Source of the DNA: UBA6136 sp964344495 | GTDB lineage: Bacteria; Pseudomonadota; Gammaproteobacteria; Methylococcales; Methylococcaceae | DNA length: 19,216 nucleotides | Assembly: GCA_964344495.1 (NCBI GenBank) | Contig: CAYFNI010000041.1 | Coordinates: forward strand, 1 to 19,216 | Direction: 5' to 3' | In this document: positions 14,746-19,216 of the stretch, in pieces | Layout: the number at the start of each line of letters is the position of its first letter | How positions within the stretch are numbered: position 1 is the stretch's first letter | Translations under genes and position numbers: made by a program | The notes under the pieces: generated by a model | Database searches by the model: none | What the model saw: only the letters and a program-made list of their open reading frames with translations | What the model was told of the DNA's origin: nothing

Positions 14746-15855
14746 TCAGTTGGTCCCGGGCGCAGAGTGTGAGCCTGTCGGCCCCGAAAGACGGGCTTTA
14801 TCCTGTCGTGGCCAGGCGTTCAACACGGCATTGACCAGTGTCGCCAACGGAATCGCAAAAAACACGCCCCAGAATCCCCACGTGCCGCCGAAAAACAGAA
14901 TGGCCACGATGATGGCCACCGGGTGGATGTTGACTACCTCGGAAAACAGCAGTGGCACCAGAAACACGGCATCCATCGCCTGAATGATTGAATAGGCAAG
15001 CAGCAGGTAGCCGAATTCATCGCTCAAACCCCACTGAAAGAAGGCCACCAGCACCACCGGAAAGGTGACCAGTGTGGCGCCTACATACGGAATGATGACC
15101 GACAGGCCAATCAGCACCGACAGCAGCAGGGCGTAGTTCAGACCCATCAACCAGAAGGCAACGTAGCTGGCCGTGAACAGGACCAGAACCTCGAAGAATT
15201 TTCCGCGCACATAGTTGCCGATCTGAGTGTCGACCTCACCCCAGACAATATGTGACAGATAGCGGTCCGACGGCAGGTATTGAGCCAGCCAACCCAAGAT
15301 CTGGTCCTTGTCCTTGAGGAAGAAAAAGACCAGCAGTGGCAACAGGATCAGATAGATGATCAGGGTGATGATGCTAACCAGTGACGAATAGGAGTAGGTC
15401 AGCATCGACTGCCCCCAGGTCAGCAGTTCCCGCCGGAGGGTCGCCATGGCTTCCAGCAATTGTTCCTCGGTGAGCAGGTCGGGGTATTTGGCCGGCAGTT
15501 CCATGACCAGCACCTGCCCGCGCGTCACCCAGGCAGGCAGCTGCTGGATCAGACCCATGGATTGCTGGTACAGCGATGGCAGCAGGGCTACCAGCAGGAC
15601 GGCGAGGAACGCCAGGAACAGCAGGTAGACGCTGATGACAGCGATGAAGCGCGGAATCCGCCGTCTGACGCACTGCATGACCAGACCATCGAGCAGGTAG
15701 GCAATCACGCCGGCCGCCAGAACGGGCATCAGCATCTGTCCCAGCGTGATGACCAGCAGCGTCGTGACAATCAGAAATATGGCGAACGAGACGGCTTGCG
15801 GATTGGGCAAGATTCTCCGGATCCAGTCACTGATCCAGTCCAGTACGGTTTGCAT
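14746..15855 (-). CDS. AI-2E/PerM-family membrane protein
   Basis: This is a polytopic inner-membrane protein of the AI-2E transporter (UPF0118) family, which includes PerM, YdiK and TqsA. Proposed roles in the family range from autoinducer-2 export to Na+/H+ antiport, so no substrate is assigned. The 369-residue protein has two N-terminal hydrophobic segments, a TM stretch near 70-95 and a soluble region at about 95-150. The family core follows: LPLLVFFFLKDKDQILGWL, YVRGKFFEVLVLF, IIPYVGATLVTFPV and a C-terminal GGTWGFWGVFFAIPLATLVNAV. The ATG at 15853-15855 has AAGGG upstream. It is convergent with rlmE and divergent from nrdA. Confidence 0.9.
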   Translation of the reverse strand: MQTVLDWISDWIRRILPNPQAVSFAIFLIVTTLLVITLGQMLMPVLAAGVIAYLLDGLVMQCVRRRIPRFIAVISVYLLFLAFLAVLLVALLPSLYQQSMGLIQQLPAWVTRGQVLVMELPAKYPDLLTEEQLLEAMATLRRELLTWGQSMLTYSYSSLVSIITLIIYLILLPLLVFFFLKDKDQILGWLAQYLPSDRYLSHIVWGEVDTQIGNYVRGKFFEVLVLFTASYVAFWLMGLNYALLLSVLIGLSVIIPYVGATLVTFPVVLVAFFQWGLSDEFGYLLLAYSIIQAMDAVFLVPLLFSEVVNIHPVAIIVAILFFGGTWGFWGVFFAIPLATLVNAVLNAWPRQDKARLSGPTGSHSAPGTN

Positions 15856-15995
15856 GAACGGTGTATCCCTTTTTCGTTGTTTTTAGTGGATCTGTTCAAG
15901 TCGGAACGGCATCAGGAGTGTACAACACCCCCGCTTTCAGCGGGATGTTCAGGGTTGCCAGCGTCTGGCTGGGTGCTTCGGACTTTTCTTCGCTA

Positions 15996-16011
15996 ACACA
16001 TCATGTAGTGC
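15996..16011 (+). promoter_or_regulatory. NrdR box 1
   Basis: ACACATCATGTAGTGC matches the NrdR-box pattern ACAC-W-ATATAT-W-GTGT at 12 of 16 positions and keeps both ACAC and GTG arms. It ends immediately before the -35 hexamer of the nrdA promoter. NrdR is the Zn-ribbon/ATP-cone repressor of ribonucleotide reductase genes. Confidence 0.65.
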
Positions 16012-16041
16012 TTGACGCAATATTCGGGCACATTCTATAGT
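16012..16041 (+). promoter_or_regulatory. nrdA promoter
   Basis: TTGACG (16012-16017, 5 of 6) and TATAGT (16036-16041, 5 of 6) are separated by 18 bases. Transcription would begin near 16048, leaving a leader of about 37 bases. The -35 lies between two NrdR boxes and the -10 lies inside the second, so a bound repressor would block RNA polymerase. Confidence 0.7.
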
Positions 16042-16043
16042 GT
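16028..16043 (+). promoter_or_regulatory. NrdR box 2, overlapping the -10 element
   Basis: GCACATTCTATAGTGT matches the NrdR pattern at 13 of 16 positions. Its start is 32 bases from that of box 1, with 16 bases between the boxes. This is about three helical turns, the spacing reported for tandem NrdR boxes. Confidence 0.7.
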
Positions 16044-16084
16044 GTCGCACCCGTTAACTCCCCATCTCATCGAGGTCTACATTG

Positions 16085-19003
16085 ATGGAAGCCGAATCCC
16101 TGATGCCGTCACAGAAGTCCACCGTTTCCCCACCTGATCTGCAGTCTGTCGATGTTGAATTGCGGGCTAATGTGCCGGGTGAGATGCGGGTCATTCGTCG
16201 TAATGGCAAGGTCAACGGATTTGACGCCAGCAAAATCAGCGTGGCGATTACCAAGGCCTTCCTGGCGGTCGAGGGCAGCACGGCGGCGGCCAGTCGGCGA
16301 ATTCATGAGGTGGTGGAGGACCTGACCGATCAGGTGGTCAAGGCCTTGTTCCGGCGCATGCCGTCCGGCGGCACCATTCACATCGAGGATGTGCAGGATC
16401 AGGTCGAATTGGCACTCATGCGTGGTGAACATCACAAGGTGGCCCGGGCGTACGTCCTATACCGTGCCGAACGGGCGCGTTTGCGGGCCGAAAAAACCGC
16501 AGCCGAGCCACCCGCGGCCCGGTCCGGCGAGGGCCTGAAGGTCACTCTCGCGGATGGGCGCGAGAAACCACTCGACTGGCGGCGGCTGCAGAACATCGTC
16601 GACGAAGCCTGTCGTGATCTGGCCGATGTCGATGGCGCCTGGATTCTGGAGGAAACCCGGCGCAACCTGTTCGACGGCGTACCAGAAAAGGATGTGGCCC
16701 CCGCCCTGCTCATGGCGGCGCGGACCCGGATCGAACAGGAGCCGAATTATGCGTATGTGACGGCGCGCCTGCTGCTGGACAGTCTGCGCCGGGAGGCGCT
16801 GGGCTTCCTTGGCCACGGCGGCAGCGAGGCCACCCAGGCTGAGATGCAGGAACGTTATGGCGAGTATTTCATCGATTACATCAAACGCGGTGCCGAACTG
16901 GAGCTACTCTCAAGTGAATTGACCCGTTATGACCTGGCCAGGCTGGGCGCGGCACTGAAACCTGAGCGGGACCTCAACTTCAATTACCTGGGTCTGCAGA
17001 CCCTGTATGACCGGTATTTCATTCACAGCGAAGGCACGCGCTTCGAGCTGCCGCAGGCCTTTTTCATGCGTGTAGCAATGGGGCTGGCTCAGAATGAAAT
17101 CGACCGCGAAGCCCGAGCGATCGAGTTCTACAACTTGCTGTCCTCATTCGATTTCATGAGTTCCACCCCCACACTGTTCAACTCGGGCACCCTTCGCCCG
17201 CAGCTGTCCTCCTGCTATCTCACCACGGTGCCCGATGAGCTGGACGGTATCTACAGCGCGATCAAGGATAATGCGCTGCTCTCCAAATACGCTGGCGGAC
17301 TGGGCAACGACTGGACGCGCGTCAGGGGTCTCGGTGCCCACATCAAGGGCACCAACGGCAAATCTCAGGGGGTGGTGCCGTTTCTCAAGGTGGCCAACGA
17401 TACGGCCGTGGCCGTCAATCAGGGCGGTAAGCGTCTGGGTGCCGTCTGTGCCTATCTCGAAACCTGGCACATCGACATCGAAGAATTTCTGGAACTGCGC
17501 AAGAACACGGGTGACGACCGCCGCCGCACCCACGACATGAACACGGCCAACTGGGTTCCCGATCTGTTCATGAAGCGGGTGGCCGAGGAGCAAGAGTGGA
17601 CCTTGTTCAGCCCGAGCGACACCCCGGATCTCCATGATCTGACCGGTGCCGCGTTCGAAAAGCGCTACCTCGAGTACGAAGCCAAGGCAGAGCGGGGTGA
17701 AATCAGCCTGTTCAAGCGTCTGCCGGCCAGCCAGTTGTGGCGCAAGATGTTGTCGATGTTGTTTGAAACCGGTCATCCGTGGATCACCTTCAAGGATCCC
17801 TGCAACATCCGCTATACCAACCGTCATGCCGGTACGGTCCACAGCTCCAACCTCTGTACCGAGATCACCCTGCACACCAATGACGGCGAGATTGCCGTGT
17901 GCAACCTCGGCTCCGTCAATCTGGCGGCGCACATCAATGCAGAAGGCGTGCTGGACGCGACCAAGCTGCAGAAGACCATCTCAACCGCGATGCGGATGCT
18001 CGATAACGTCATCGACATCAACTACTACAGCGTGCCGCAGGCGCGGCGCTCCAATCTGCGGCATCGTCCGGTCGGGATGGGCATCATGGGCTTCCAGGAC
18101 GCGCTTTATAAACTGGGAATTTCCTATGCCTCCGAAGCGGCCGTGGCCTTTGCCGACCAGAGCATGGAGATGGTCAGTTATTACGCCATCGGTGCATCGA
18201 CCGATCTGGCCGAGGAGCGCGGCGTGTATTCCAGCTACCCCGGTTCACTCTGGAGTCAGGGTATCCTGCCGATCGATTCGGTCGCGCTGGTCGAACAGGA
18301 GCGCGGCGGTTACCTGCAACAGGATCGCTCCCTTTCGATGGATTGGGACAGCCTGCGGGAGCGCGTGAAGACGGTCGGCATGCGTAACAGCAACACCATG
18401 GCGATCGCCCCGACCGCGACTATCTCCAACATCTGCGGAGTCTCACAGTCGATTGAGCCGACCTACCAGAATCTGTTCGTCAAATCGAACCTGTCGGGTG
18501 AATTCACGGTCGTGAACCCCTATCTGGTCGCCGAACTGAAGAAGCATGACCTGTGGGATGCGGTCATGATCAACGACCTCAAGTACTACGATGGCAGTCT
18601 GCAAAAGATCGAGCGGGTGCCGGAAACCATCAAGCAGATGTACGCCACCGCGTTCGAGCTCGATGCCCGCTGGCTGATCGAAGCCGCCTCACGCCGGCAG
18701 AAGTGGATTGATCAGGCTCAGTCACTCAACCTCTATTTGTCTGAGCCGTCCGGCAAAAAGCTGGACAATCTCTACAAATTCGCCTGGGTGCGCGGTCTCA
18801 AGACCACCTATTACCTGCGAACGCTGGGTGCGACCCATGTCGAAAAGAGCACGGCCTTCGATGGCAAGCTGAATGCCGTCAAAAACGAGGCTGCCCAAGG
18901 CATTTCGCTGGAAACCATGGCCGTCGTCTCGACCGACATGCGCAGCGATAAGGGACCCAAGCTGTGCTCGATCGATGATCCGACCTGCGAAGCCTGTCAG
19001 TAA
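16085..19003 (+). CDS. nrdA: NrdA, class Ia ribonucleoside-diphosphate reductase alpha subunit
   Basis: This is the catalytic subunit that reduces ribonucleoside diphosphates to deoxy forms, together with the radical-bearing NrdB. From the ATG at 16085 it has 972 residues, larger than E. coli NrdA (761), because of two N-terminal ATP-cone regions as in Pseudomonas. Cone 1 is at about 34-130 (MRVIRRNGKVNGFDASKI). A more diverged second cone is at about 152-240 (LKVTLADGREKPLDWRRL). Catalytic residues: Cys377 in SSCYL, the Asn589-x-Cys591-x-Glu593 triad in SNLCTEI, and Cys606 in AVCNLGSVNL. The C-terminal redox cysteines lie in CSIDDPTCEACQ. GAGG lies about 9 bases before the ATG. A TTG at 16082 and an ATG at 16103 are alternative starts. 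A strong terminator follows directly, so nrdB is not in the same transcript here. Confidence 0.96.
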   Translation: MEAESLMPSQKSTVSPPDLQSVDVELRANVPGEMRVIRRNGKVNGFDASKISVAITKAFLAVEGSTAAASRRIHEVVEDLTDQVVKALFRRMPSGGTIHIEDVQDQVELALMRGEHHKVARAYVLYRAERARLRAEKTAAEPPAARSGEGLKVTLADGREKPLDWRRLQNIVDEACRDLADVDGAWILEETRRNLFDGVPEKDVAPALLMAARTRIEQEPNYAYVTARLLLDSLRREALGFLGHGGSEATQAEMQERYGEYFIDYIKRGAELELLSSELTRYDLARLGAALKPERDLNFNYLGLQTLYDRYFIHSEGTRFELPQAFFMRVAMGLAQNEIDREARAIEFYNLLSSFDFMSSTPTLFNSGTLRPQLSSCYLTTVPDELDGIYSAIKDNALLSKYAGGLGNDWTRVRGLGAHIKGTNGKSQGVVPFLKVANDTAVAVNQGGKRLGAVCAYLETWHIDIEEFLELRKNTGDDRRRTHDMNTANWVPDLFMKRVAEEQEWTLFSPSDTPDLHDLTGAAFEKRYLEYEAKAERGEISLFKRLPASQLWRKMLSMLFETGHPWITFKDPCNIRYTNRHAGTVHSSNLCTEITLHTNDGEIAVCNLGSVNLAAHINAEGVLDATKLQKTISTAMRMLDNVIDINYYSVPQARRSNLRHRPVGMGIMGFQDALYKLGISYASEAAVAFADQSMEMVSYYAIGASTDLAEERGVYSSYPGSLWSQGILPIDSVALVEQERGGYLQQDRSLSMDWDSLRERVKTVGMRNSNTMAIAPTATISNICGVSQSIEPTYQNLFVKSNLSGEFTVVNPYLVAELKKHDLWDAVMINDLKYYDGSLQKIERVPETIKQMYATAFELDARWLIEAASRRQKWIDQAQSLNLYLSEPSGKKLDNLYKFAWVRGLKTTYYLRTLGATHVEKSTAFDGKLNAVKNEAAQGISLETMAVVSTDMRSDKGPKLCSIDDPTCEACQ

Positions 19004-19026
19004 GCACGTCAGCCGCTGATCCGCTA

Positions 19027-19066
19027 CCGCCCCTGTTCCCGACCGGGAACAGGGGCGGTTTTTTTT
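19027..19066 (+). terminator. Rho-independent terminator of nrdA
   Basis: A perfect 14-bp stem (CCGCCCCTGTTCCC at 19027-19040 with its complement at 19045-19058) encloses a GACC loop and is followed by eight T residues (19059-19066). It lies 24 bases after the nrdA stop. On the minus strand there is no T-tract, so it mainly serves nrdA, although the stem could also slow the convergent gene. Confidence 0.95.
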
Positions 19067-19088
19067 GTGATGCTGGGTTGGGACTGAC

Positions 19089-19216
19089 TCAGGTATGGAC
19101 GCTGACAGTCACTCCCAGCGCCCGGATACTCGCTGCAAAGGCCTCAAGCCAGGCCACCGGCAGGGCGGACAGCCTGGCTGCCCCGGGCTGAAGGGATGGT
19201 CGCGCCAGACCGTAAA
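19089..19216 (-). CDS. C-terminal end of an unidentified protein (partial)
   Basis: On the minus strand an open frame enters from the right edge and ends with TGA at 19089-19091, giving 41 visible residues ending SIRALGVTVSVHT. The residues are a plausible soluble C-terminus (YGLARPSLQPGA ... LPVAWLEAFAAS), and the frame is convergent with nrdA just beyond its terminator. That is where a neighbouring gene would be expected to end. I do not recognise the family, and an open stretch of this length can occur by chance. Confidence 0.45.
   Translation of the reverse strand, partial: YGLARPSLQPGAARLSALPVAWLEAFAASIRALGVTVSVHT

Noticed and set aside
15924..15949. Small inverted repeat (AACA + CCCGC / GCGGG + TGTT) between the AI-2E gene and nrdA
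   Set aside because: The stem is 5 bp plus 4 bp with an internal loop, there is no T-tract on either strand, and it lies away from the mapped promoter elements. It is too weak to call an operator or terminator.
17144..17932. Minus-strand 262-residue open frame inside nrdA
   Set aside because: It is antisense to the NrdA active-site region, has no start signal, and no motif resembles a known family.

Overview
The window is an ordinary chromosomal segment of a moderately GC-rich gammaproteobacterium. The evidence is the gene content and its order: fur divergent from bamE; bamE convergent with rnfH (ratB) next to smpB; carA-carB-greA convergent with yhbY; yhbY divergent from rlmE; and a class Ia nrdA with two N-terminal ATP-cone regions, as in pseudomonads. 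A Chromatiales-like or sulfur-oxidiser-type lineage is my guess from overall protein flavour only. I see no transposase, integrase, tRNA, rRNA, CRISPR array or phage gene, and no gene-free stretch over 300 bases. The longest gap is about 229 bases, between the AI-2E-family gene and nrdA.

Layout. Positions 1-2347 (minus strand) carry fur, a LolC/LolE permease and the LolD ATPase, which runs off the left edge. They are closely spaced and may form one transcription unit. From 2425 to 5089 the order is bamE(+), rnfH(-), a sodium-dependent NSS-family transporter(-) and smpB(+). This is the familiar bamE/ratB/ratA/smpB neighbourhood, except that the NSS transporter occupies the slot where ratA normally sits. 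From 5214 to 8718 (plus strand) lie a D-alanyl-D-alanine carboxypeptidase with a Lys/Ala-rich tail, a group II truncated haemoglobin, an uncharacterised P-loop NTPase or kinase, and a MetA-family homoserine O-acyltransferase. From 8772 to 13751 lie a good sigma70-type promoter, a leader with a small ORF and a long hairpin, then carA, carB and greA. From 13786 to 15855 lie yhbY(-), rlmE(+) and an AI-2E/PerM-type membrane protein(-). From 15996 to 19066 lie two NrdR-box-like palindromes around a promoter, nrdA, and a textbook intrinsic terminator. The right edge carries what looks like the C-terminal end of a minus-strand gene.

How the genes work together. LolCD(E) exports lipoproteins to the outer membrane, and BamE is such a lipoprotein in the outer-membrane assembly machine. 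SmpB rescues stalled ribosomes, YhbY and RlmE act on the 50S subunit, and GreA rescues stalled RNA polymerase. CarAB makes carbamoyl phosphate for pyrimidines and arginine, and NrdA makes deoxynucleotides. The set is core housekeeping rather than an accessory island.

The most interesting signals are regulatory or at gene starts: fur with no ATG, GTG or TTG in frame at its conserved N-terminus (apparently CTG); a possible leader-peptide/hairpin attenuator before carA, which itself starts with TTG; two NrdR boxes 32 bp apart flanking and overlapping the nrdA promoter; the ratA-to-transporter replacement; and the unassigned P-loop protein next to an atypical MetA.
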